A DNA stretch of 64,000 nt, taken from Isoetes taiwanensis (Eukaryota; Streptophyta; Lycopodiopsida; Isoetales; Isoetaceae). The notes beneath the pieces are model-generated. The model was not told where the DNA came from. It was given only the letters and a program-made list of their open reading frames with translations, and did not search any database. Positions 1 through 10,128 of this stretch are shown one piece after another. Location of the stretch: positions 12,036,787-12,100,786 of the forward strand of contig JAJEKV010000005.1 in assembly GCA_021234155.1 (NCBI GenBank), written 5' to 3'. The translations under genes and the position numbers were made by a program. Each line of letters opens with the position of its first letter. Within the stretch, counting starts at the first letter, position 1.

Positions 1-123
1 CTTTGTAAAAACTCAAACAGAATATTCCAAATGCTATAGGGCAACCACCTATGCTCTAGAAGCACCTCAGTCTAAAAGTAGAAAGTTTCTTGAAATCTTG
101 CAAATGCTCAAAATAGAATATTC
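1..123. repeat. Partial copy of the ~115 bp 'CTCAGTCTAAAA' repeat family
   Basis: The stretch contains CACCTCAGTCTAAAAGTAG followed by GAAAGTTTCTTGAAA and TGCTCAAAATAGAATATTC, the same order of blocks as the array at 1960-2640 and the copy at 5080-5370. No coding potential is seen. It is a member of a local tandem/dispersed family of unknown origin. Confidence 0.7.
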
Positions 124-171
124 ATGGGCATGTGTGAGTATGCTACTCATGAATTATACTTTGTTGGTAAT

Positions 172-818
172 GGAATAGAGGGAGGGAGGAGAGAGATAGG
201 GAGGAGAGAGAGAGGAGAGAGAAGAGAGAGAGAGAAGAGAAGAGAGAGAGAGAAGAGACATGGGGAGGGAAAAAAGAGGAGAGAGAAGAGAGAGAGAGAG
301 AGAAAGAGAGAGAGAGGGGAAAGAAGAGACAGAAGAGAGAGGAGGAGGGAGAAGAGAGATGAGAGAGAAATAGAAATAGAGAGAGGAGAGAGGAGAAGAG
401 AGAGGGAGAAAAAGAGAGGAGAGAATAGAGGAGGAGAGAGAAAGAGAGAGAGAGAGAATAGAGAGTAGGGAGAGGAGGGAGAGAGGGAGAGAGAAAGGAG
501 AGAGATGAGAAAGAGGGAGGAGAGAGATGAGAAAGAGAAAAGAGGCAAGAGAGAGAGAAAGGAGGAGAGAGAAGATAAAAAGGAGAAAAGAGAAGAGAGA
601 GGAAAGAGAAAAGAGAGAGAAGAGAGAGAGGGGAGAGAGGAGAGAGAGAAAAGAGAGAAGAAGAGAGAGAGAGAGAGAGAAGAGAAAGAGGAGAGAGAAG
701 AGGGAAAGAAGAGAGGGAAGAGAGAGGAGAGAGATGTCCTGGAGGGAGAAGAGATGGAGGGGGGGGAGAGAGAAGACATGGGAGAGAGAGGAAGAGAGAG
801 AGAGGGGGGAGAGAAGAA

Positions 819-874
<56 letters not shown>

Positions 875-936
875 CTAGAATCTTGAAAAGATAGAAGAGA
901 GAGAGAGGAGAAGAGAGGAGAGAAATGGGCAATACC
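172..936. repeat. GA-rich polypurine tract
   Basis: About 765 bases in which the top strand is almost entirely G and A, built from irregular (GA)n, GGA and GAAA blocks with only a few pyrimidine interruptions. Long open frames on both strands here (Arg/Glu-rich on plus, Ser/Leu-rich on minus) are by-products of the dinucleotide repeat, not genes. Related tracts lie at 1173-1487, 5515-5668 and 5768-5890. Confidence 0.95.
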
Positions 937-1172
937 TATGAGGGATAGAGAGTTTAGGAGAGAGATTAGAAGAGGAGAGAGAGAATGAAAAAAGAGATGC
1001 TGGTAAGGGAAGGGGCTTCACCTCCCCAGTCAAAAATAAGAAGTCTTAAAATAGGTCCAAATCGAAGGCTTTGCTCAAATAGAATGTTGGTTGAAACTTT
1101 TAGAGGCTCACCTCCAAGAATTGTTTTAGGAATGGTCTACAAAAGAAGAAGGGCATGGGTAGTCAAAGTCCA

Positions 1173-1219
1173 GAGAAGAGAGAGAGGAATAGAAAAGAGA
1201 GAAAAAGATAGAGAGAGGG

Positions 1220-1262
<43 letters not shown>

Positions 1263-1487
1263 AGAGAGAGAGAGAGAGAGATGGAGAGAGAGAGAGAGAG
1301 GAGGGAGAGGAGAAGAGAGAATGAGAGATGGGAGAGAGAGATGGGAGAGAGAAGAGATGAGATAGAAAGAAGAGAGAGGAGAGACACACCAAAATAGGGA
1401 TAGGAGAGAAGAGAAAGAGAGAGAGAGAAAGGGTAAACCTGAGGGAAAAGAGAAAGAGAGGAAATAGAAGGAGAAAAAGAGAATTGG
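1173..1487. repeat. GA-rich polypurine tract
   Basis: Second strand-asymmetric purine tract, mostly (GA)n with a few C/T interruptions. It is separated from the first by about 240 bases (937-1172) that include blocks related to the 115 bp repeat family (TCAAATAGAATGTTGG). No gene is supported. Confidence 0.9.
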
Positions 1488-1610
1488 AGAAAATGGAATG
1501 GGCCCAAATGCTCAAAAATAGAACCTGAATTTGTTACAGAGGCTCAAGCAGCCGAATCAAAAATAAGGAGGTCGAATCAGAAAGTTTGGCCCTAAAATAG
1601 AAATGCCTTT

Positions 1611-1853
1611 TCTAGTCTAATATTATAAAGAAATAGTGTCCGTAAGTGAGTGAGTGAGTGAGTCTGTCTGTTTGTTTTCCACGCCCCATCGACGGTGGAG
1701 GATGCGCCACGTGGCGCGATCTGGGCCGTCCGTGGGCCTTGGCCTCTCAAAAGCTCCCAAGTTTGGTGGACAAAATTTTTTTGGTTTACCACGGACTCGA
1801 ACCCTGAACATTGCCCCCCAAACCCCCCACCCTTACCACTAGACCAACCAGTC
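1611..1853 (-). mobile_element. tRNA-related SINE-like element
   Basis: Read on the minus strand, an A-box-like TGGTCTAGTGG (1847-1837) is followed about 45 bases later by a B-box GGTTCGAGTCC (1803-1793), the two internal RNA polymerase III promoter elements of tRNA genes. Downstream there is a non-tRNA body, a (ACTC)n tract and an AT-rich end near 1611. The tRNA cloverleaf is not maintained, so this is a tRNA-derived SINE rather than a tRNA gene. The left end TCTAGTCTAATATTATAAAG also resembles the Helitron 5' ends at 6533 and 26424, so a Helitron fragment is an alternative. No clear target duplication was found. Confidence 0.6.
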
Positions 1854-1959
1854 TTTTCTTGATAGAATATGAAGTCCATGCTTAGTTAAGGCTGGAACGT
1901 AATTAATTCAAGGATACTCTAGGATGTTCTAGAATGTTCTAGAATCTTTTGGAATGTCC

Positions 1960-2640
1960 TATAATGTTCCAGATGCTCATGAGTAAGCACCTCAGTCTAA
2001 AAATAGAAAGTTTCAGTCTAAAAATAGAAGTTTTTTTGAAACTTTGCAAAAGCTCAAAATAGAATGTTGTGGAATGTTCCAGGTGCTCATGGGTAAGCAC
2101 CTCAGTCCAAAAATAGGAAGTTTCAGTCTAAAAATAGAAAGTTTTTTGAAACTTTGCAAATACTCAAAAAAGAATGTTCTGGAATGTTCCAGATGCTCAT
2201 GGGTAAACCTCAGTCTAAAAATAGAAAGTTCCAGTCTAAAAATAGAAAGTTTTTTGAAACTTTGCAAATGCTCAAAATAGAATGTTATAGAAACTTTGCA
2301 AATGCTCAAAATAGAACTGGAATGTTGCAGATGCTCAAAGGTAAGCACCTCAGTCTAAAAATAGAAAGTTTCAGTCTAAAAATAGAAAGTTTGCTTAAAC
2401 TTTGTAAAAACTCAAATAGAATGTCCTAGAATGTTTCAGATGCTGTAGGGTAAGCATCTCAGTCTAAAAATAGAAAGTACGGTAGTCTAAAAACAGAAAA
2501 GTTTGCTAAAACTTTCCAAAAACTCAAAATAGAATGTTCTAAGTGTTCCAAATGCTATAGGACAACCACCTATGCTAGAAGGACCTCAGTCTAAAAGTAG
2601 AAAGTTTCTTGAAACCTTGCAAATGCTCAAAATAGAATAT
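1960..2640. repeat. Tandem array of ~115 bp repeats
   Basis: The block order (A/C)CTCAGTCTAAAAATAG, GAAAGTTTCAGTC, TTTTTTGAAACTTTGCAAA, TGCTCAAAATAGAATG, GGAATGTTCCAGATGC recurs with starts near 1987, 2099, 2206, 2347, 2455 and 2583. Units are 105-140 bp and diverged by small indels. Further single units lie at 1-123 and 5080-5370, flanking the 430 bp array. No gene is supported. Confidence 0.9.
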
Positions 2641-2780
2641 TCTGGAGGTGATACTTTGGAATTGGTAGTAAGTGTGGTGGGTATGATGGGTGTGTGTAAG
2701 CTTCACATGGGTGATACTTTAGAATTGGCATACTTTAGAATTGGTAGTAGAGGCAGTAAATGTGGCCTCATGGACCCTGG
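2641..2780. other. Spacer with short 'GTGATACTTTGGAATTGG' motifs
   Basis: Contains two copies of a ~20 base motif GTGATACTTTRGAATTGG, which recurs at about 4988, 5027, 5374 and 5439 and, more diverged, at 6065-6260. It links the 115 bp and the 430 bp repeat fields; nothing else is recognised. Confidence 0.6.
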
Positions 2781-4907
2781 ACTACCACAATCGTCGGATC
2801 TGTCAATCCGACGGCCCAGACTGTATGTTGGAGCCTCTGGACACCTCTCGTTTCGATTATGCTCAATTATGATTGGGGACGCCTATGATTTTAAGATGTC
2901 GAATACGAGTTTGCCTAAGGTTTTGATGGTATATCGAAAGCCTCTATCTGGTTTAAGCTTAAGCTTTTAGAATATGAAATACGGGGATTCAACCTCTACC
3001 AAAATAACTCAATGTCCTAATAAGACTACTTTAACCAATCTAACCAAAGGAGCTAATGTGACTATTTTTTTATCTTAAATCTATGTTTTTTTTATAATAA
3101 CCCATTGAATTGTTTTAGGGATATGGTCTATGGTTTCAAGAATTATATCTATATCAAATCCCCGAACCCCTGTTATTTTGCTACATATTCTAAGCGAGGT
3201 GCACCACGGACTACCACAATCGTCGGATCTGTCAATCCAACCCCCATCAGATATGTTGGAGCCTCTGGACACCTCTCGTTTCGATTATGCTCAATTATGA
3301 TTGGGGCGCCTATGATTTTAAGATGTCGAATCTGAGTTTGCCTAAGGTTTTGATGGTATATCGAGCCTCTATACGGTTTTAAGCTTAAGCTTTTAGAAGA
3401 TGAAATACACGAGGATTCAACCTCTACCAAAATAACTCAATGTCCTAATAAGACTACTTTAACCAATCTAACCCGGTGAGCTAATGTGACTATTTTTTTT
3501 ATCTTAAATCTATGTTTTTTTTTTATAATAACCCATTGAATTGTTTTAGGGATATGGTCTATGGTTTCAAGAATTATATCTATATCAAATCCCCGAAACC
3601 CCTGTTATTTTGCTACATATTCTAAGCGAGGTGCACCCTGGACTACCACAATCGTCGGATCTGTCAATCCGGCGGCCCGCATTTGTATGTTGGAGCCTCT
3701 GGACACCTCTCCGTTTGATTATGCTCAATTATGATTGGGGGCGCCTATGATTTTAAGATGTCGAATCACGAGTTTGCCTAAGGTTTTGATGGTATATCGA
3801 GCCTCTATACTGGTTTAAGCTTAAGCTTTTAGAAGATGAAATACGGGGATTGAACCTCTACCAAAATAACTCAATGTCCTAATAAGACTACTTTAACCAA
3901 TCTAACGGTGAGCTAATGTGACTATTTTTTATCTTAAATCTATGTTTTTTTTTTTATAATAACCCATTGAATTGTTTTAGGGATATGGTCTATGGTTTCA
4001 AAAATTATATCTATATCAAATCCCCACGGAACCCCTGTTATTTTGCTACATATTCTAAACGAGGTGCACCACGATTCACTACCACAATGCGGGATCTGTC
4101 AATCCAATCCTGACGCCCGATCAGTATGTTGGAGCCTCTGGACACCTCTCGTTTGATTATGCTCAATTATGATTGGGGGCGCCTATGATTTTAAGATGTC
4201 GAATCTGAGTTTGCCTAAGGTTTTGATGGTATATCGAGCCTCTATACGGTTTAAACTTTAAGCTTTTAGAATATGAAATACGAGGATTCAACCTCTACCA
4301 AAATAACTCAATGTCCTAATAAGACTACTTTAACCAATCTAACCAAAGTGAGCTAATGTGACTATTTTTTATCTTAAATCTATGTTTTTTTTATAATAAC
4401 CCATTGAATTGTTTTAGGGATATGGTCTATGGTTTCAAGAATTATATCTATATCAAATCCCCACGAACCCCTGTTATTTTGCTACATATTCTAAGCGAGG
4501 TGCACCCTGGACTACCACAATCGTCGGATCAAATGTTGGAGCCTCTGGACACCTCTCAAGTTTGATTATGCTCAATTATGATTGGGGGCGCCTATGATTT
4601 TAAGATGTCGAATCTGAGTTTGCCTAAGGTTTTGATGGTACCTATATCGAGAGCCTCTATCTCGGTTTAAACTTAAGCTTTTAGAATATGAAATCTGAGG
4701 GATTCAACCTCTACCAAAATAACTCAATGTCCTAATAAGACTACTTTAACCAATCTAACCAGTGAGCTAATGTGACTATTTTTTATCTTAAATCTATGTT
4801 TTTTTTTTATAATAACCCATTGAATTGTTTTAGGGATATGGTCTATGGTTTCAAGAATTATATCTATATCAAATCCCCCTGGAACCCCCTGTTATTTTGC
4901 TACATAT
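2781..4907. repeat. Five-copy tandem array, ~430 bp unit
   Basis: The anchor ACTACCACAAT occurs at 2781, 3210, 3642, 4078 and 4511, giving periods of 429, 432, 436 and 433 bases. Each unit contains GGAGCCTCTGGACACCTCT, TGATTTTAAGATGTCGAAT and TAACCCATTGAATTG blocks. On the minus strand each unit has a degenerate tRNA-like stretch, GGTTAGATTGGTTAAAGTAG followed by GAGGTTGAATCCCC, resembling weakened A and B boxes. Copies are very similar except at a few hotspots (just after GTCAATCC, around the CCCCTG near the unit end, and after GGACACCTCT). The array is flanked by members of the 115 bp family on both sides. Confidence 0.92.
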
Positions 4908-5514
4908 TAGAATAGAAGGTTGAGCAGTATGTGTGAATAAGACTGTGAAATACCATGGAGTGCAGTAGATCTGAGTAAGATCCTCATAGGTGATACTTTG
5001 GAATTGGTAGTGTTCTCCTCATGAGTGATACTTTAGAAGTGGTAGTAGGGCATGTGTGTATATAGACTTGCATGGTAGTAAGTGTAGAAAGTTTCAGTCT
5101 AAAAATAGAAAGTTTGCTAAACTTTGTAAAAACTCAAATAGAATGTCCTGGAATGTTTCAGATGCTCTAAGGTAAGCATCTCAGTCTAAAAATAGAAAGT
5201 ACGGTAGTCTAAAAACAGAAAAGTTTGCTAAAACTTTGCAAAAACCCAAAATAGAATGTTCTAGAGTGTTCCAGATGCTGTAGGGCAAGCACCTATGCTC
5301 TAGAAGCACCTCAGTCTAAAAGTAGAAAGTTTCTTGAAACCTTGCAAATGCTCAAAATAGAATATTCTGGAGGTGATACTTTGGAATTAGTAGTAAGTGT
5401 GATGGGTATGATAGATGTGTGTAAGCTTCACATGGGTGATACTTTAGAATTGACATACTTTAGAATTGGTAGTAGTGGGTGAGTATGTTACTCATGAATG
5501 ATACTTTGTTGGTA
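4908..5514. repeat. Mixed spacer with 115 bp family copies
   Basis: 4908-5080 carries the GTGATACTTTGGAATTGG-type motif twice. 5080-5370 is a run of the 115 bp family that mirrors 2380-2640 almost block for block, including the TACGGTAGTCTAAAAACAG variant seen at 2478. 5371-5514 repeats the sequence that follows the family at 2641. The arrangement suggests that the 430 bp array sits inside a duplicated segment. Confidence 0.75.
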
Positions 5515-5578
5515 AGAGGGAAGAGAGGGAGAGGAAAGAGAGGGAAGAGAGACAAAAGAGAGGAGAAAGAAAGGAGAA

Positions 5579-5670
<92 letters not shown>

Positions 5671-5890
5671 TATTTTTCGAAGAAAGCACAAGCCAAAGAT
5701 CCTTTAGGGACATCTTGAAACCTTGCTCTTCAAGGAGCACCACCCCCTACAAGGATACCAGGGGCCAAAGGAGAGAGAGAGAAGAGGGAGAGAAGACAGA
5801 GGAGGGAGAAGAGAAAGAAAAGAGAGGAGAGGAAGAGAAGGGGGAGAGAAGAGATAGGAGAGAGGACAAAGAGGAGAGGGGACATATAGA
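5515..5890. repeat. GA microsatellite and polypurine tract
   Basis: 5580-5668 is a nearly pure (GA)n run of about 44 units, preceded by irregular GGA/GAAA. After a 100 base non-repetitive gap, a second purine tract runs 5768-5890. Open frames over this part are repeat artefacts. Confidence 0.95.
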
Positions 5891-6302
5891 GGTAATAGGC
5901 GTGAGTAAACTCCTCTTGCACGGGTGCCAACTAATAAACATGGTAAAAGTCCTCATGGGTGTAGATATGGTATAAGCCCTCATGGTTGTATGTGTGAGTA
6001 TGCTCCTCATGGGTGGTTGAGCAATGGATGCTTAATTACATGGAAAGTTTCTTGATTCTTGAATATATAGGGGTTGTACTTTGGAATTCATAGTAGATAT
6101 AGCAAGCTCCTAACGGCTGATACTTTAAAAGTAGTAGTAAGTGTAGGTAAGCTCCCAATGGTTGATAATTTGAAATTAGTAGTCGCTGTAGTAAATGTGA
6201 GTCAGCTTTTAATGGATGAGACTTTGGTGTGACTGAGCTGCTCAATGTGTGATGGTTTGGAATTGGTAGTATGTATGTATCTGAGGCAATGTTGAACCGA
6301 GG
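5891..6302. repeat. Degenerate short tandem repeats
   Basis: Successive ~45-55 base units share GTAAGCTCCTAATGG-like and GATACTTTGGAATTGGTAGTA-like blocks (for example near 6060, 6108, 6160, 6205 and 6245). They are diverged relatives of the GTGATACTTT motif family further left. No gene is seen. Confidence 0.6.
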
Positions 6303-6532
6303 TTGATTAAGCTCCCTATAGGCGACACACGGGTGGACCCAAACCGAGGCGAGGCCTCCTCGGCTGAAGGCCGAGGCGAGCCGAATAGTCCCAGGAATGT
6401 CAAAGCGGCCGAGGCCGAGAGGGCCGAGCCGGTAGGAAGGGGTGCAAGAGAAAAGGTGGGTGGGCCCCGAACGGCCGAGGAGGCCGGAGGGGCCGGCCGG
6501 AAAAAGGGAAAGAAGGCCGGCCGTCGGGGCTT
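6303..6532. other. GC-rich GGCCGAG-repeat island
   Basis: About 230 bases much richer in G+C than their surroundings, with repeated GGCCGAGG and GGCCGGCC blocks. A 94-codon open frame over it is very Ala/Gly/Arg-rich and unlike any protein I recognise; I treat it as compositional. It ends directly at the putative 5' end of the Helitron at 6533. Confidence 0.5.
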
Positions 6533-6804
6533 TCTAGTATATTATAATGTTATCACCGTAAGTGGTAGTGCAATCAGCCTAAATTAGGCGGTCCGGGATT
6601 AATCTACCCAACGGTGTAGATGATGTCACGTTAAAAGCCTTTTAGTTAGCTTAAAAAAGCAAAAAAAAAAAAAAGGGTTTGGGCGTATTAGGGTTCTGTT
6701 AGTTTTTGTGGCTATGGCGGCCCGGCGGCCACCCGCGTGCCCAAGGGAAAAAATTGGGCGAAAATAGTGGCGAAGATCTAGCCTATGCGATTAAGTACAA
6801 ATCA

Positions 6805-7240
6805 AATTCCTTCATATTCCTTAGAGGTTTGAAGGCGGGTGATTGTGTAAAAGCAGCCCGATTGTGAGGAAGAAAGTTGTTGAGTTGTTGATTGGCGAGT
6901 CACCTGAAAGCACTTCGATATCGAGTTTGATTATGCATCATCTTTGGGGGCAATCTTTGTGAAAATGGTTATTGGGCATGTGCAAATTCCTGTTGGTATT
7001 CTTTGGACCATTAAAGCTTGATGGCATAGAGTTTATGATTCAATGGCCACCACAGAAGGTTGCCTTGTGGCGGTACAAATCGTGGTTGCAAGGCCATATC
7101 TCAATCGGGAGGTGCTACAAGCGTTCTACTACGAGATGGTATGACCCGAGCCCCTTACGCAAAAAACGTCTGCGGCGAACTTAAGTTTTACTTGGAAGAT
7201 GAGAACAACTTTCATACCATCTCTCGTGTTCAACGGGTAA
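6805..7240 (+). pseudogene. HMGR: HMG-CoA reductase fragment (broken)
   Basis: HMG-CoA reductase makes mevalonate from HMG-CoA in the ER membrane. In shifting plus-strand frames this segment spells IPSYSLE (near 6812), GDCVKAAR, FDYASSLG, GHVQIPVGI, MATTEGCLVA and SGGATSVLLRDGMTRAP, then ELKFYLEDENNF (near 7180). These follow the order of the start of the catalytic domain in plant HMGR. Frameshifts and stops separate the blocks (for example TGA after KAARL and a shift after TTEGCLVA), so it cannot encode a working enzyme. Similarity ends near 7240 at a GTAACA that could be the 5' splice site of the parent gene, pointing to capture from genomic DNA. It lies inside the Helitron 6533-9379. The membrane region and the rest of the catalytic domain are absent. 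Confidence 0.85.
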
Positions 7241-7689
7241 CATATATTTTTTGTGTTGCTTCATCATATAGCTTTTTAGTGCCCCGCAAGCGAGGCGTTA
7301 CGTGGCATCTGAGGGTTACGTGGCTCATGCATGTCGCCTTGATGTATGTCTTGCGGCCCTGTAATATAAAAAAGCAGAACCATTGTGCATATCCCTAGCA
7401 TATCCCAAAGAAAGCGGTATAGCGACAAATGCATTTCTTAATCTGGAAGATGATTGAAATTTAGAGGAGTAGATTCTTTGGTAGGTAAAGGCGTACTCAT
7501 TATTCTCTATTTGCATTGCGATAACTCCATTCCGGTGAGCTCAAGATGAAAGATGAACACCCCAACTAAGGCAATGCCTTTCTTATTTATGGCTGTCCAT
7601 TGGGCTGCGGTTTTCATTTTATGATTTTTTCTTTAAGAATCATTGATCAAACCGGACACAAGGTGAGCATATTTTAAGTTTACATTATT

Positions 7690-7908
7690 CCTTAGTTCTG
7701 AGATCTATTCATAGATTCATCCCGAATCATGAGTTCTATTTTATTTGTCACAATAATTCTCGGGCCATTTCTTATCCTAGCTTTTTCTTTATGTTATGCC
7801 TTAGTTCTCTGAGATCTTTCCGTAGATCCATTTGAATCATGAGTTCTACTTTATACATCACAATATTATCGGGCCATTTCTTACCTTGCTTTTTCTTTAT
7901 GTTATGTT
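7690..7908. repeat. 109 bp tandem duplication
   Basis: Two consecutive copies (7690-7798 and 7799-7908) beginning CCTTAGTTCT and ending CTTTTTCTTTATGTTATG, with scattered differences. The flanking 7241-7689 and 7909-8993 show no recognisable gene or repeat. Confidence 0.85.
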
Positions 7909-8993
7909 GATACGAAGCGACGATTTGAGCATGAATTAGGGTATGAAGTTATAGCTGGTAGGGGGTCGCTATGTTCAGAGATGGGGTTATGTTTCAACAG
8001 CAAGGCTTATGCATTGGCATTTTAGAATCCCAAGCCAAAGATCAAAATCCTTTTTTTGACCATGGGAACACTCCCAAGAGCTTCAGTTTATTGATTTCCA
8101 GATTCAAAATGACTGCCATGTTAGGCAATATATAGAAGTTTGGGTATTTGTGGATGTCCATATACCAAGCACATGAGACCAAGGTACATTTAATATATTG
8201 CTTGGCCTTATCCTTACAACATCGTTCTTTGGTGCTCAATGCTAGCATGAACAATTTAGCCATATAAAATTTGTGGATCAAAATGGAACAGATAATGTAG
8301 CTGAAGGTGTTCACGCACTTTGTGGCAAAATAATTTATGAGCCTAGACATTTGCCGGGAAGCAATACAAAAATTACAACAGCAATACAAAAATTACAACT
8401 TGCTCTTCGATCCAGATAATTGGAAATTGGTGTATGACTTAATCATTATATTCTAGCATGTTTTAAGTGTAAGTGATGTGTCATTGACTTCATAGATTTT
8501 ATAGGCGTGTCGTAAATTACCAACAAATGCATTCGATCGGATCTGATCCCTATCACGAACATTTTTCCTATGTTAATATTATTTTGTTAATCTTCGCGCC
8601 TTTGTAGTGTTCTCAGTTTTCAAATGAAAGCTTGACAGGTTTCCTCCTACTTGAGCTGCTAACGTTCCATCGCAGTAAGAACGCAATTACAAAAATTAGT
8701 TTGACAATTCACAAATAAAGCATGAATGTTCTCATAAAGTATGAATGGTCTGTGCATGCATGAATGCTTTCTATCGGTCTCCAAATTGTTTAGAAAATCA
8801 ATGAAGGGAAGTCGCCTATGAGGAAGAAACCTCAAGGGCTTTTTAAATTCAAAATTCAATGCTTGGTTTTGGACCTGGTAGTTATTTTACATAAATGTAA
8901 CTTAAGAACACACGTTTTGATGATTGTGAGCTTGGAGATTGGATATAGCATACAACACTACAATACATAAATTACAATGTAATGTTGATTCTA

Positions 8994-9107
8994 CAATATG
9001 GACCTTTGACAAAGAAGGCCAGACATTAAAGTTCCTAGCACAACCTTTTGCAATATGGACCTTTGACAAAGAAGGCCAGACATTAAAGTTCCTAGCACAA
9101 CCTTTTC
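8994..9107. repeat. 57 bp tandem duplication
   Basis: CAATATGGACCTTTGACAAA starts at 8994 and again at 9051, with the rest of the 57 base unit identical. It lies inside the Helitron 6533-9379; the rest of 9108-9360 holds nothing I recognise. Confidence 0.9.
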
Positions 9108-9379
9108 CAGGGATGTATATTAGAGGCTCCCTTAACAAGAGCAAACTAATATACACCTTCTAACAAGTGTCTTTATTGAGTGTCCCATTATAAAGTGGCA
9201 AGGTGATGTGCTAAAAAAGGCAGGTTGCAGCTTCTTGAGCACTAAAGACAAGTAAGAAACATGAAGCTTGATTAGGGATAAAAAAGCATGGTTAGAGAAC
9301 AAAGAGTTCGCAGGAAGCTGGATTGGAGGAACAAAGAGGTTCCAAATATTTACAGGTCGTTGCTGGGCACCATTACTAG

Positions 9380-9452
9380 TTTGCAATAAAGTAAGCAGTT
9401 GTTTGAACAGTAAATATAGCAATAAATGCTTTTCAACCTAATGTCACGATAA
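9380..9452 (+). repeat. Left part of an orphan ERF 3' flank
   Basis: The sequence from TTGCAATAAAGTAAGCAGTT through AATAAATGCTTTTCAACC matches the sequence following the ERF pseudogene (35468-35530) and the ERF genes at 54604 and 56052. It is interrupted at 9452 by a Helitron and resumes at 13567. No ERF coding sequence remains to its left. Confidence 0.85.
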
Positions 9453-9652
9453 TCAACTTTTTTAATTTGGGATTTTCCGGTCTGGCTAAAAAGCTTTTTG
9501 GAATTTTTTCTTTCCTAATTTCCTAAGATTTTAAGGAGTTTAGACGCCGTGAAAAATTCCGATTGTCCAAAAATCGAAAAAAAATCAACTTGCTATGATT
9601 TTGAAATTTGGGATTTCATTTACCTCCACCTTAGGTTAGAGTTCGTCTATGG

Positions 9653-10128
9653 AAAAACCTCCTCAGCTTTGAGATGAAGTGCCTCTAATTTTTACCACCA
9701 GAACACAATAGCAAGTCTTTTGGTTCCTCTTCTTGCAGTGCAGCAGTATCTTCATCTGTCATGGCCAGAGGATCCTTTGCAAATTATAAAAGATCGAGAA
9801 TTTGCAAGGTCTGACATATCTCTTGAAGTAGTATGATTGCTTTTGGGATTTATGAACCAGGTAAGATAAGCATTTTTTTTCCTTAGTCTGCAAAAACCTC
9901 CTCAGCTTTGAGACGAAGTTGCCTCTAATTTTTACCACCGGAACACAGTAGCAGGTCTTTTGGTTCCTCTTCTTGCAGTGCGGCAGTATCTTCATCTGTC
10001 ATGGCCAGAGGATCCTCTGCAAATTATAAAAGATCGAGAATTTGGAAGGTCTGACATATCTCTTGAAGCAGTATGATTGCTTCTGGGATTTATGAACCAG
10101 GTAAATAAGCATTTTGTTTCCTTAGTCT
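9653..10128. repeat. 239 bp tandem duplication inside a Helitron
   Basis: AAAAACCTCCTCAGCTTTGA begins at 9653 and again at 9892, and the copies match through CCTTAGTCTGC with few differences. On the minus strand one frame of each copy reads DPLAMTDEDTAALQEEE before a stop, which could be a captured exon, but I do not recognise it. Confidence 0.9.

Larger units (their letters stand above)
6533..9379 (+). mobile_element. Helitron carrying an HMG-CoA reductase fragment
   Basis: The left end TCTAGTATATTATAATG closely matches the left end of the Helitron at 26424 (TCTTATATTATAATG), and the right end GCTGGGCACCATTACTAG, with CTAG at 9376-9379 followed by host T, is identical over 18 bases to that element's 3' end. 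Such TC...CTRR termini with no target duplication are typical of Helitrons. The 3' hairpin left arm has decayed. No Rep/helicase was found, so it would be non-autonomous. The base before TC is T rather than the usual A, and the left-hand host is not the ERF flank seen on the right, so the left boundary is the less certain one. Confidence 0.6.

Noticed and set aside
124-1515. Long open frames on both strands (up to 261 codons) over the GA tracts
   Set aside because: They encode only Arg/Glu/Gly/Lys or Ser/Leu/Phe runs dictated by the dinucleotide repeat, with no domain and no fixed frame.
1793-1847. tRNA gene on the minus strand
   Set aside because: The A and B boxes are present, but the acceptor and anticodon arms do not pair; a tRNA-derived SINE fits better.
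2781-4907. CRISPR-like array
   Set aside because: Units are ~430 bp and contiguous without spacers, in a plant nuclear context.
5460-6010. Overlapping frames of 66-87 codons
   Set aside because: Same cause: (GA)n and purine-tract translation.
6303-6587. 94-codon GC-rich frame as a gene
   Set aside because: Composition-driven (Ala/Gly/Arg/Glu), running across the Helitron boundary; no family recognised.
6690-6710. Telomere-like GTATTAGGGTT
   Set aside because: A single occurrence without tandem TTTAGGG repeats.
6805-7240. A functional HMG-CoA reductase exon
   Set aside because: Several stops and frameshifts lie within 430 bases and the flanking exons are missing.
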